Of a stretch of 39,643 nucleotides of DNA, positions 7,844-15,841 are shown piece after piece (position 1 is the first letter of the stretch; each line of letters starts with the position of its first letter). A program made the position numbers and the translations under genes. The notes beneath the pieces are model-generated. The model was not told the origin of the DNA. It ran no database searches and saw only the letters and a list, made by a program, of their open reading frames with translations. The stretch comes from an uncultured Chloroflexota bacterium (GTDB lineage: Bacteria; Chloroflexota; Anaerolineae; Aggregatilineales; Phototrophicaceae): assembly GCA_937974245.1 (NCBI GenBank), contig CALJKV010000036.1, positions 1 through 39,643 on the forward strand, written 5' to 3'.

Positions 7844-8932
7844 ATGCAATATCGTCGACTTGGAAATTCGGGTTTGGTTGTAAGTGCCTTGTCACTGGGC
7901 ACAATGCAGTTTGGTGAAAAGATGAACATGGGCGGTCTTGATCAGAAGGCCACCACCAAGATGATCAAATTTGCGCTGGATCGTGGGATCAATTTCATTG
8001 ACACCGCCGATGTATACAGCCTGGGCGAAAGCGAAACGCAGATCGGCGAAGCGCTCAAGACGTTGGGCATCCGTCAGGAAATCGTACTGGCTACCAAAGC
8101 TCGCCTGCCAATGAACGAAGCGCAGATCAATCACGGCGGCGCGCAGCGTGTCAACATCCTGCGCGAAGTTGAGGCTAGCCTGAAGCGCCTTCAAACCGAT
8201 TACATTGACCTGTACCAGATGCACGGTTGGGACAGCAACACACCACTAGAAGAAACGCTGCGCACGCTTGATGATCTGGTGCGTGCAGGCAAGGTGCGCT
8301 ACATCGGCCTCAGCAACTACCTCGCGTGGCAGGCAGCGATGGCGCTTGGTGCCCAGCAGCAGTACAACCTGGAAAAGTATGTCACCGCGCAGATGTATTA
8401 CAGTCTTGTCGGGCGCGACCTGGAACATGACTGGATGGCATTTGCCGAATACACTGGCCTAGGTATCTTGGTGTGGAGTCCGTTGGCCGGCGGGTTCCTC
8501 AGCGGCAAGTACAGGCGCGGGGCCGATCCAGCATCTGGCACCCGCTTTGCGGAAGCCGGCCAGTTCGTCCTGTTTGACCAAGAGCGTGCCTACTCCATAG
8601 TAGATGTACTGGTAAAGGTGGCAGAACGCCATAACGCCAGCCCAGCCCGTGTGTCCCTGGCATGGACACTTACTCGCCCAGCCATCAGCAGTGTGATTAT
8701 CGCCGGGCGCACACTGGAACAACTCGACGACAACATCAAGGCGGCAGACCTGAAACTGACCGCCGAAGATCTCAAAATGTTGAATGATATTTCCGATCCG
8801 GGAACGCCTTATCCCAAGTGGATGGTTTTACAGCTTGACCAGGCCGAGGACCCGCGCCCCAGAACCCTGGAGCCGGAACGTTTTGCCGATGGCGGCCCTT
8901 GGCAGGATATGCGCTTCAAGGATAAGAAGTAA
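7844..8932 (+). CDS. Aldo/keto reductase
   Basis: The 362-residue cytoplasmic oxidoreductase has the aldo/keto reductase barrel. The start MQYRRLGNSGLVVSALSLG is typical. The catalytic tetrad is visible as Asp53 and Tyr58 (FIDTADVYS), Lys85 (LATKAR) and His127 (YQMHGWD). SPLAGGFLSGKY and the C-terminal VIIAGRT segment fit NADPH binding as in the YajO/Tas-like branch. AGGGGGT gives a good ribosome-binding site. Between dhaL and a sugar importer it could reduce an aldose to a polyol or oxidise a polyol to a ketose. Family membership does not fix the substrate. Confidence 0.88.
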   Translation: MQYRRLGNSGLVVSALSLGTMQFGEKMNMGGLDQKATTKMIKFALDRGINFIDTADVYSLGESETQIGEALKTLGIRQEIVLATKARLPMNEAQINHGGAQRVNILREVEASLKRLQTDYIDLYQMHGWDSNTPLEETLRTLDDLVRAGKVRYIGLSNYLAWQAAMALGAQQQYNLEKYVTAQMYYSLVGRDLEHDWMAFAEYTGLGILVWSPLAGGFLSGKYRRGADPASGTRFAEAGQFVLFDQERAYSIVDVLVKVAERHNASPARVSLAWTLTRPAISSVIIAGRTLEQLDDNIKAADLKLTAEDLKMLNDISDPGTPYPKWMVLQLDQAEDPRPRTLEPERFADGGPWQDMRFKDKK

Positions 8933-8987
8933 ACAGCATAAGTAGGTACTCGGTCGGCATGATTGCTTGATTTGAAAGGAGGTGGTA

Positions 8988-9017
8988 TCCGGTCCGACTT
9001 CTTATTTTTCGGACGGA
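8988..9017 (+). promoter_or_regulatory. Leader hairpin before the sugar-binding protein gene
   Basis: TCC and GTCCGA (8988-8997) pair with TCGGAC and GGA (9009-9017), with one bulged G and a T-rich loop. An unusually strong Shine-Dalgarno-like AAAGGAGGTGG (8975-8985) lies just upstream with no start codon at usable distance. The real start at 9077 has its own TAGGAG. The element may shape transcript stability. Confidence 0.35.
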
Positions 9018-9076
9018 GTGCAGAACATAGAAGTTCCAGAAAGAAGTCCTTCAATTATTTTTAGGAGATAGTAACC

Positions 9077-10162
9077 GTGGCTAAAAAACAAGGAATGGAT
9101 CGTCGAGAGTTTTTGCTCAGCAGCGCGCTACTGGGTGCAGGTGTTGCTGCCCCATCTGTTCTGTCGTTGCTTGACTACCGCCGTGTCAGTGCACAGGATC
9201 GCCCACTTCGTGCGGCGATGTCGAATACTGGTCTGGCAATTTCGTGGTGTGCGCAGGGCTATGATGCCGCTTACAAGTGGGCTGAATTTCTCGGCGTTGA
9301 AATTACATGGATGGACAGCCAAATCGACACCAGCATCCAGCGGGCTGTCACTGACCAGATGGCAACACAAGATTGGGACTTTGTCGCTATTCAGCCTGTC
9401 AGCATTGGCTCGCTAGTAGAGCCAATCCAGGCGATGACCTCGCGCGGTATCCCCTTCATCGGTATGGATACGCTGATCGCTCCGCTAGATCAACTTCCCG
9501 GCATCGGCGTACTCAGCTTCATAGCCCCGGACAACGTATTCATGTCCGAAGCGGTGGTGACTGAAGTAGTCAAGAAGATGGGTGGCAAGGGCAAGATCGT
9601 CCACACATGGGGCGTCGAAGGCCACACCGGATCCCAGGGCCGCGGCCAAGGTTTCCGCAACATCATTGCCCAGTATCCTGACATCGAAGTCGTTGACGAT
9701 CAACCGGGCGACTGGGACGGCACGAAGGTTGCCGCGATCTGGGAAGCGGCACTCAACCGTCATCCAGACATCACCGGTGGCTTCTTGCACAATGACGATA
9801 TGGCCCTGGCAGCTCGCCAGGTGGTCGAAAACGCCGGCCTGGGCGACCAGGTGTTCATCGGCGGTGTCGACGCTATGCTCCCAGCCATTGATGCGGTTAA
9901 CGAAGGTCGTCTGGTCGCTACCGCCCGCAACTCGGCAGTGCGCGTACATGCCAACGCCGTTGTGCTTGGGTGGGCTGCTGCAACATTAGGCTTAGACGTG
10001 ATTCGCGAGCAGGTCCCCAGCTTCTTGCTGGCCGACGGCCCCGCAGTCACCGCTAACATCGACAGCAATCCTGAGCTGGCCGCCGAACCCTGGAAGCTGC
10101 GTGGCTACGGCCTCAACACAGCTCTTGGTCTGCGCTGGCTGGAAGAGAACCTGCTGTTCTAG
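9077..10162 (+). CDS. Ribose-type ABC importer, substrate-binding protein (Tat leader)
   Basis: The 361-residue protein is a periplasmic-binding-protein type 1 (RbsB-like) sugar receptor. Its N-terminus MDRREFLLSSALLGAG is a twin-arginine signal (Arg9-Arg10), so it is exported folded. There is no lipobox cysteine. The mature part shows the two-lobe pattern with FIGMDT, KGKIVHTWG, GFLHNDDMALA and IGGVDAMLPAI. It starts at GTG with TAGGAG seven bases upstream. ATPase and permease genes follow. A hairpin separates it from the ATPase gene, as with the other two binding proteins here. Its substrate is probably the tetrose, pentose or polyol consumed by the surrounding kinases and isomerases. Confidence 0.9.
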   Translation: MAKKQGMDRREFLLSSALLGAGVAAPSVLSLLDYRRVSAQDRPLRAAMSNTGLAISWCAQGYDAAYKWAEFLGVEITWMDSQIDTSIQRAVTDQMATQDWDFVAIQPVSIGSLVEPIQAMTSRGIPFIGMDTLIAPLDQLPGIGVLSFIAPDNVFMSEAVVTEVVKKMGGKGKIVHTWGVEGHTGSQGRGQGFRNIIAQYPDIEVVDDQPGDWDGTKVAAIWEAALNRHPDITGGFLHNDDMALAARQVVENAGLGDQVFIGGVDAMLPAIDAVNEGRLVATARNSAVRVHANAVVLGWAAATLGLDVIREQVPSFLLADGPAVTANIDSNPELAAEPWKLRGYGLNTALGLRWLEENLLF

Positions 10163-10178
10163 TCTTCAGCGATGGTCT

Positions 10179-10210
10179 GGCAGGGGGGGTAGCAGGCTAT
10201 CTCCCCTGCC
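10179..10210 (+). promoter_or_regulatory. Intercistronic hairpin after the sugar-binding protein
   Basis: GGCAGGGG (10179-10186) pairs perfectly with CCCCTGCC (10203-10210) 17 bases after the stop codon. No T-run follows, so it is likelier to protect the upstream message or partly attenuate than to terminate fully. It overlaps by two bases with the next hairpin. Confidence 0.5.
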
Positions 10211-10230
10211 TGCATCGGCATTCATGCAGG
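10209..10230 (+). promoter_or_regulatory. Hairpin covering the ATPase ribosome-binding site
   Basis: CCTGCAT (10209-10215) pairs with ATGCAGG (10224-10230). The second arm includes the GG of the GGAG ribosome-binding site (10229-10232) for the ATG at 10242. Because it shares two bases with the preceding stem, the two structures compete, which could set ATPase translation relative to the binding protein. Confidence 0.4.
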
Positions 10231-10241
10231 AGTAACGCCCG

Positions 10242-11726
10242 ATGAGCGAATCCCCCATTCTTGAACTTAATCATATTTCCATGCGCTTTGGTGGCTTGCA
10301 GGCGCTGGACGATGTGAGTTTTGACCTACGCGAAGGTGAGGTCCATGCACTGGTTGGTGAAAATGGTGCCGGAAAATCAACACTGATGCGTATTCTGTCT
10401 GGCGTTTACACCGAATATGGAGGTGAATACATCCTTGATGGACAACCTGTGAAACTTCGTTCGCCACATGATGCGCTGTATCGCGGCATCGGCATGATTC
10501 ATCAGGAATTGAGTGTCATGCCGGAACTCTCGGTAGCAGAGAACTTATTTCTGGGCCGCCAGCCATACACACGTTGGGGCATGATTGACTGGAAAATGAT
10601 GAACCGCGTCGCTGAAGAAGAAATGCAAAAGCTCGGATTCGACATCGATGTGCGCCAACCACTTGAAAATTACTCCCTCGGCATCCAGCAGGTGGCTGAA
10701 GTCTTGCGCGTGATTCTATCCGGTGCACGTGTTCTGATTATGGACGAACCAACTTCAGCACTGTCACCGTCCGAAGTCGAACGCCTGATTGAACTGACCA
10801 ATGTCCTGCGTGCTCTTCACAAACGCAGTATCATCTATATTTCCCACTTTCTCGACGAAGTGATGCGTGTTGCGGATCGCATCACCGTTCTTCGTGACGG
10901 ACGCAAGGTATCAACACTGGATTCCGAATCAACATCGAAGTCACATCTGATATCTTTGATTCTTGGGCGCGAAGCGGACGCCACGCTCCCTTCCACCGAG
11001 GAACATAAAGGTGGCATCAGCCTGTTGTCAGTCCAAAACCTGAGTGCGGAAGCGTTCAACGATATTAGCTTCGAAATTGGCGCAGGTGAGATCGTCGGGT
11101 TGTATGGGCCCGTTGGCGCCGGTCACTTTGATGTTGCGCGAACATTGTTCGGTATGTTCCGCTTTGATTCTGGCACGATCAGTGTAGATGGACACCAGTT
11201 TCCATCCAACTTCTCCGCCCGTTACGCCATTGCTCATGGCGTCGCCTATGCCACCGAGTCACGCCGCAAGAGCCTGTTCATGGACACAGCCAACTACGCT
11301 AACATCACACTGCCGCACCTGAATCGCATTGGTGGAATCCTTCCGCAATACCACAAAGAGGTTAGCGTTGCGCGTCAAGCGATGGAGGCGGTGAATGTTC
11401 AGCCATGCGTACCTGATAACACGGTGGGAACACTGAGCGGTGGTAACCAGCAGAAAGTTGCTATCGCGCGCTGGATCACTTTTCCGCCAAGAGTTTTCGT
11501 GGTCAGTGAGCCTACACGCGGGATGGATGTCGGCGCGAAAAACGAAGTGCTGAGTATCTTGATTGATTTCCGTAATCAGGGTTTTGGTGTACTCGTTGTT
11601 TCTTCGGAACCAGAGACGGTGCTGGCGGTCGCAGACCGAATCATTGTCATGTCACGAGGGAAAATCGTCTCGGAACTTCAGAACTCAGACGATCTACAAA
11701 AAGATGCACTAATGAGGCTTATATGA
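10242..11726 (+). CDS. Ribose-type ABC importer, double ATPase
   Basis: The 494-residue protein has two fused ABC domains, as in RbsA/MglA. Domain 1 has Walker A GENGAGKST, signature YSLGIQQ, and Walker B VLIMDEPTSALS. Domain 2 has the degenerate first loop GPVGAGHFDVA lacking the lysine, the signature LSGGNQQKVAIARW, and VVSEPTRGMDVGA; an inactive second Walker A is normal for this family. It energises sugar import from the inner face of the membrane. The stop overlaps the permease start by four bases (ATGA), so the two are translationally coupled. Confidence 0.93.
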   Translation: MSESPILELNHISMRFGGLQALDDVSFDLREGEVHALVGENGAGKSTLMRILSGVYTEYGGEYILDGQPVKLRSPHDALYRGIGMIHQELSVMPELSVAENLFLGRQPYTRWGMIDWKMMNRVAEEEMQKLGFDIDVRQPLENYSLGIQQVAEVLRVILSGARVLIMDEPTSALSPSEVERLIELTNVLRALHKRSIIYISHFLDEVMRVADRITVLRDGRKVSTLDSESTSKSHLISLILGREADATLPSTEEHKGGISLLSVQNLSAEAFNDISFEIGAGEIVGLYGPVGAGHFDVARTLFGMFRFDSGTISVDGHQFPSNFSARYAIAHGVAYATESRRKSLFMDTANYANITLPHLNRIGGILPQYHKEVSVARQAMEAVNVQPCVPDNTVGTLSGGNQQKVAIARWITFPPRVFVVSEPTRGMDVGAKNEVLSILIDFRNQGFGVLVVSSEPETVLAVADRIIVMSRGKIVSELQNSDDLQKDALMRLI

Positions 11727-12736
11727 CGACACAAACAGAGGTGGTTGGCCGGCAAACAACAGAAGCTAAATCGACGATCTGGTTGCGACGACTGCGTGCC
11801 CTGGCGCAGGTATGGACGCTCCTGGCATTGATGATATTCTTCAGTCTGGTATCCACCAGTTTCCTCCACCCCAACAATCTGAACAACATTCTTGTGCAGG
11901 TTTCGACCCTCGCGATTCTCGGTACCGGTATGACTTTTGTGTTGCTCACCGGTCAGATTGACCTGAGTATTGCAGCTCTCGTAACACTGACAGGCATTAT
12001 TAGCGCCCACATGTTCACCGCTATGAAAATAGCCGAGCCATGGCCAACAGTGGCGGCATTGGGCGCTGCGACACTGCTGGGTATCATCAGCGGCATCGCC
12101 AGCACGCGGTTCCGTATACCAGCTTTCATGACGACTCTGGCAATGTCTCTCATTGCTTCGGGCCTTGCTACCTGGATCAGCCAGGGACGCACTTACTTCA
12201 CGATCTCGCCGGTAGCTCAGTTTCTGGGCAGCGGGCGTGTCGCTGGACAGGACAGTTTCCGCATTTTGCCGATTGTCGCAGCACTCTGTTTATTGATTGG
12301 GTTTCTGGTGCTGCGTTATACCCGTTTTGGGCGTTATGTCTATATGACCGGCTCTAACCCTTCGGCAGCGCGCCTGGCCGGGATCAATACTAATCTGATA
12401 ATAGGTGCAACACTGGCGATCAGCGGATTCACGGCTGGCTTGGCTGGCATGGTCAACATGGGACGCCTGGGCAGTGCCCAGCCACAGGTTATTGACAGTT
12501 TCCTGATTGACGCTATTGGTGCAGTGGTATTGGGCGGTACATCTTTGAGCGGTGGACGCGGTGGTATCCTGCAAACCGTCATCGGCCTGCTGATTTACGG
12601 CACGCTTCGGAATGGTCTGGATAACATTCCACAGATTGACCCGTTCATGAAGCAGTTCATAACCGGTGTTGTGCTATTGGGCGCGCTCGTCGTTAACCTG
12701 CTATTCGCGGGACGTGCAGGCCGTGATCGCACGTAA
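11723..12736 (+). CDS. Ribose-type ABC importer, permease
   Basis: The 337-residue membrane protein belongs to the RbsC/BPD_transp_2 family with about eight to ten hydrophobic segments. It shows GMTFVLLTGQIDLSIAA near residue 73, the typical GSNPSAARLAGIN cytoplasmic loop, and GAVVLGGTSLSGGRGG near residue 260. It forms the transmembrane channel for the binding protein and ATPase encoded just upstream. Only one permease gene is present, so it presumably works as a homodimer. A 10-bp hairpin follows 28 bases after the stop. Confidence 0.92.
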   Translation: MTTQTEVVGRQTTEAKSTIWLRRLRALAQVWTLLALMIFFSLVSTSFLHPNNLNNILVQVSTLAILGTGMTFVLLTGQIDLSIAALVTLTGIISAHMFTAMKIAEPWPTVAALGAATLLGIISGIASTRFRIPAFMTTLAMSLIASGLATWISQGRTYFTISPVAQFLGSGRVAGQDSFRILPIVAALCLLIGFLVLRYTRFGRYVYMTGSNPSAARLAGINTNLIIGATLAISGFTAGLAGMVNMGRLGSAQPQVIDSFLIDAIGAVVLGGTSLSGGRGGILQTVIGLLIYGTLRNGLDNIPQIDPFMKQFITGVVLLGALVVNLLFAGRAGRDRT

Positions 12737-12764
12737 AAACTATCCAAGAGTTTGCACTTATTGA

Positions 12765-12794
12765 CCTCACCCCTATGGCTTAGCAGGGGTGGGG
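12765..12794 (+). repeat. Hairpin CCTCACCCCT/AGGGGTGGGG after the permease gene
   Basis: CCTCACCCCT (12765-12774) and AGGGGTGGGG (12785-12794) form a 10-bp stem with one G-U pair and a 10-base loop. No T-run follows. It resembles the ACCCC/GGGGT repeats upstream of the first dhaK, so it may be a REP-like element that also protects or ends the importer transcript. Confidence 0.45.
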
Positions 12795-12915
12795 CAAGCA
12801 TAGAAGAAATTTGCGGATAGAGACGATTAGAGTATGTAATATATTGTGTTTCGATCATTTATCACAGCGGTCGAGGTATCTGTTGTTTTTCCAGTTGTGT
12901 TCAATCTGGTTGAAG

Positions 12916-12929
12916 CATACTTTAGTATG
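12916..12929. promoter_or_regulatory. Palindrome CATACT-TT-AGTATG, candidate operator
   Basis: A perfect 6-bp inverted repeat with a 2-base centre lies 54 bases upstream of the TIM-homologue start. It is in the only sizeable gap before the TIM-dhaK-dhaL run. Location and symmetry suggest a regulator site; there is no direct evidence. Confidence 0.3.
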
Positions 12930-12982
12930 AGCGAATTTTCACAGAGGTGACTGCGGGCGGACGATGCCTAAACGGTAAATAT

Positions 12983-13765
12983 ATGTCCAACAATGCCAAT
13001 CAACGCTTCTACTTTGGGTCAAACTTCAAGATGCACAAGACCCTGGCAGAAGTGAGGACCTTCGTAGAGTCACTGAAGCAAGTGTATGAAGACCGGGCCG
13101 GCCTTCAGCTCTTCATTATTCCACCTTTCACTTCGCTTGGCGGGCTTCAGGATATTATCCGCCCTCAAAACCTGTGGATTGGGGCCCAGAATATGCACTG
13201 GGCCAATTCTGGTCCATTTACCGGCGAGATTTCTGCTCCAATGCTATCCGACCTTCGGGTTGACCTGGTCTTGCTTGGACACGCTGAGCGCCGCCAGTTG
13301 TTTGGTGAAACTGATCATGAGGTTAACAAGAAGGTGCTCAACGCTATCAACTATCATCTTCGGGTACTGCTATGTGTAGGCGAATCGGCAGAACAGAAAT
13401 TTGCAGGTATTACCGACGAAGTTCTCGCTATGCAGTTGAAGATTGCGTTGTTAGGCTTCCCAGGTGAACTGCTTAATCGCCTGATATTGGCTTATGAACC
13501 AGTCTGGGCCATTGGAGAGGGGGGAAGGGAGGCCGAACCACGCGAGATTGCATCCAGCATTAACTCCATCAGGCACACGCTTGAATCTCGTTTCGGGCAA
13601 GATGCACCGAGAATTCCGATACTTTATGGCGGAAGTGTCAATGAGAGCAACTGTAGTGATTATGTGCAGGAAACCGGAGTTGATGGGCTTTTTGTCGGGC
13701 GGGCTGCATGGCAACCGAGCGATTTCATGAAGGTTCTTCAGGCCGCCATTTCCGGTTCAACCTAA
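12983..13765 (+). CDS. Triose-phosphate-isomerase homologue, probable tetrulose-phosphate isomerase
   Basis: The 260-residue protein has the complete TIM active site: Asn14 and Lys16 (GSNFKM), His100 (LLGHAERR), and Glu172 (AYEPVWAIGEG), followed by YGGSVNE and GLFVGRAAW. NFKM replaces the usual NWKM. I chose ATG 12983 because it gives the typical short N-terminus; a GTG at 12947 would add 12 residues without a better ribosome-binding site. It is 84 bases upstream of the second dhaK. TIM homologues in erythritol and tetritol clusters (EryH, LerI) convert L-erythrulose 1-phosphate to D-erythrulose 4-phosphate, and clustering here favours that role. Ordinary glycolytic TIM acting on dihydroxyacetone phosphate remains a real alternative. 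Confidence 0.88.
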   Translation: MSNNANQRFYFGSNFKMHKTLAEVRTFVESLKQVYEDRAGLQLFIIPPFTSLGGLQDIIRPQNLWIGAQNMHWANSGPFTGEISAPMLSDLRVDLVLLGHAERRQLFGETDHEVNKKVLNAINYHLRVLLCVGESAEQKFAGITDEVLAMQLKIALLGFPGELLNRLILAYEPVWAIGEGGREAEPREIASSINSIRHTLESRFGQDAPRIPILYGGSVNESNCSDYVQETGVDGLFVGRAAWQPSDFMKVLQAAISGST

Positions 13766-13849
13766 TGGCGTACCGACGCAAGTCCCGGTTTAGCCTTGAA
13801 AACATTCAACGTTTAGAACGGTGTGATCCAAACAAGAGGTGATTACGCA

Positions 13850-14848
13850 ATGACCAGACTATATAACGATCCAACTCAATTCAAAGAAGATCTGATTGAT
13901 GGATTCACGCGGGCCTATAGCCGTTATGTGCGCCGTGTCCCGGATGCGGCTGGTGTAATGGCGCTCAATGCGCCTCAACAGGGAAAGGTCACCGTTTTGA
14001 TCGGCGGCGGTTCCGGGCATTATCCGGCATTTGCAGGCTATGTCGGTAAGGGTATGGCGGATGTTGCCGTGATTGGGGATGTTTTCACCAGCCCATCTGG
14101 CGAGCAAGTTTATCGTTGCACCAAATCCGCTTATGGTGGCGCAGGAGTCCTGTACTCTTTCGGCAACTACAGTGGCGATGTGCTGAATTTTGGCCTGGCT
14201 GCAAGACGCTGTCAAAAGGAAGGCATTGACGTAAGGACCGTGCTGGTTACGGATGATATAGCCTCTGCATCACCTGCCGAAATTGAAGACCGGCGCGGTA
14301 TTGCGGGAGACTTTTACGTCTTCAAAATAGCTGGTGCAAGTGCCTCACGCGGTGATTCGCTGGATGATGTGGAGGTCTTCACTCGGTTGGCGAATGACCG
14401 GACGCGATCCTTTGGTGTTGCGTTCAGTGGCTGCAGGTTGCCCGGTCAAAAAGAGGATCTATTTACTGTTGAACCCGATCGGATGGAACTCGGGCTGGGC
14501 GTGCATGGTGAGCCTGGAATCGAATCCGCGATAATGCTGCCCGCCAGTGAAATTGCGAAACTCATGGTAGATAAAGTGCTATCCGATGTGCCGTCTGATG
14601 CAGGGAATAAGGTGGCCGTGCTGCTGAATGGGCTGGGGAGCACTAAATACGAGGAGCTGTTCGTACTCTACAAGGATGTTGACGCTCAGCTCAAAGCCAA
14701 CGGATTGGATCTGCATGAACCGTTCGTCGGGGAGTTTGTGAGTTCGCTAAACATGGCGGGTTGCTCACTTACGGTACTATGGTTGACTGACGAGCTGCAA
14801 ACCCTTCACGATGCGCCAGCGATGACGCCTGGCTTTACACGAGTATAG
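13850..14848 (+). CDS. dhaK: DhaK-family ketose kinase subunit (second copy), erythrulose-kinase-like
   Basis: The 332-residue substrate subunit shows GGGSGHYPAFAGYVG (residues 52-66), GDVFTSP, NYSGDVLNF with Asp110, and GLGVHGEPG with substrate-binding His219. The GGGSGHYPAF and RRGIAGDFYVFK motifs recall actinobacterial D-/L-erythrulose kinases more than E. coli DhaK; this is from memory of those sequences. AGAGGTGA precedes the ATG at 13850, which I prefer over an upstream in-frame start at 13823. dhaL follows after an eight-base gap with AGGAA as its ribosome-binding site. It is clearly diverged from the first copy, which suggests a different stereoisomer or substrate. Confidence 0.9.
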   Translation: MTRLYNDPTQFKEDLIDGFTRAYSRYVRRVPDAAGVMALNAPQQGKVTVLIGGGSGHYPAFAGYVGKGMADVAVIGDVFTSPSGEQVYRCTKSAYGGAGVLYSFGNYSGDVLNFGLAARRCQKEGIDVRTVLVTDDIASASPAEIEDRRGIAGDFYVFKIAGASASRGDSLDDVEVFTRLANDRTRSFGVAFSGCRLPGQKEDLFTVEPDRMELGLGVHGEPGIESAIMLPASEIAKLMVDKVLSDVPSDAGNKVAVLLNGLGSTKYEELFVLYKDVDAQLKANGLDLHEPFVGEFVSSLNMAGCSLTVLWLTDELQTLHDAPAMTPGFTRV

Positions 14849-14856
14849 GAAACACC

Positions 14857-15483
14857 ATGTCTACCCAAGCCACAATAGCCAAAAAATGTATTGCCAACAT
14901 GTTATCAGTTATCGAAGGGGTGGAAGACGAATTAGCCCGTCTGGATGCTTTTGCCGGAGATGGCGATCACGGGGCGGGCATGGTGCGGGGATTACGCGCC
15001 GCAAATGAAGCTGCTCAGGCTGCCGAAAGCGAGTTCGCGAGCCAGGTTGTGTCCGCTGCCGGAGAGGCTTTCGTCAACACAGCAGGAGGCGCATCTGGCG
15101 TGCTATTTGGTACCCTTATCGCTACTATCGGTGAGAATCTATCGGAAGACCCCGACACCGAGAATGTATATCACGCCCTTAAGGCGGGTACGAATATCGT
15201 ATGCGAACTCGGCAAGACTTCGGTGGGCGACAAGACGATGATTGACACTCTGATGCCATTTGTTGAGGCACTGGGTGAAGCAAGCCAGCAGGGTTCTATT
15301 CTTATTGATGCTTGGATTCAGGCGCTGCCTCGTGCGAAGAGTGGAATGGAAGCAACCGCAGACATGGTGAGCAAGCGCGGGCGCTCATCGCGGCTAGGTG
15401 ATCGTAGTAAAGGGGGAATGGACCCAGGAGCAGTCTCAATCTACTACTTGCTCCAGTCCGTTGCTGATACGCTCAAAACTTAG
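14857..15483 (+). CDS. dhaL: DhaL-family nucleotide-binding kinase subunit (second copy)
   Basis: The 208-residue protein shows LDAFAGDGDHGAG (Asp30, Asp35, Asp37 and His38) and SVGDKTMIDTL, followed by RSSRLGDRSKGGMDPGA. These are the DhaL nucleotide-site motifs. Unlike the first copy it keeps His after GDGD. It is close-coupled to the second dhaK and ends the TIM-dhaK-dhaL run. It should transfer phosphate to the ketose bound by DhaK in the cytoplasm. No DhaM is encoded in the window, so the phosphodonor is probably ATP; this is an inference. Confidence 0.9.
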   Translation: MSTQATIAKKCIANMLSVIEGVEDELARLDAFAGDGDHGAGMVRGLRAANEAAQAAESEFASQVVSAAGEAFVNTAGGASGVLFGTLIATIGENLSEDPDTENVYHALKAGTNIVCELGKTSVGDKTMIDTLMPFVEALGEASQQGSILIDAWIQALPRAKSGMEATADMVSKRGRSSRLGDRSKGGMDPGAVSIYYLLQSVADTLKT

Positions 15484-15841
15484 GCCACAATCCGAAGTCG
15501 ATCATTATCAGACAAAGGGCTTATAACATTTGTTCATGGCTGCCCTTGCTGACCGATTTCAGACCATTGGCTTGAAAATCCAATCCTGGCAGGGTTGATG
15601 GATTGAGGACAGATGGACTCGCATTCTGCGAAGTAATATCTATTTAAAGTGTTTTTCGGGTTCAGTGTGGGCAACCGAGCGCATTAAGCGGGCGGGCTTA
15701 GACCGCAGCCTAGCAAACGCCTGTGTTGTATCCAACTGTGTCGAAGGCAGGCTTACCATTGAGTCGCCCCAAAAGAGACGTTCGGTGCAGGCGATGCAGC
15801 AAGTGAACCACGGTGATCCCAGTGAATTATTTTAGACCTTG
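15484..15841. other. Intergenic region after the second dhaL
   Basis: No gene is supported. AAGGGC and GCCCTT (about 15515-15547) could pair across a long loop, but no T-run follows. An open frame on the plus strand ending at TAG near 15832 (about 65 codons, with ATERIKRAGLDRSLANACVV) looks protein-like but has no start or ribosome-binding site and is unrecognised; it could be gene debris. Confidence 0.35.

Noticed and set aside
9485..9949. 154-codon open frame opposite the sugar-binding protein
   Set aside because: Antisense to a clear binding-protein gene with no start signal or family features.
15515..15547. Terminator after the second dhaL
   Set aside because: The stem is only 6 bp across a 21-base loop and no T-run follows.
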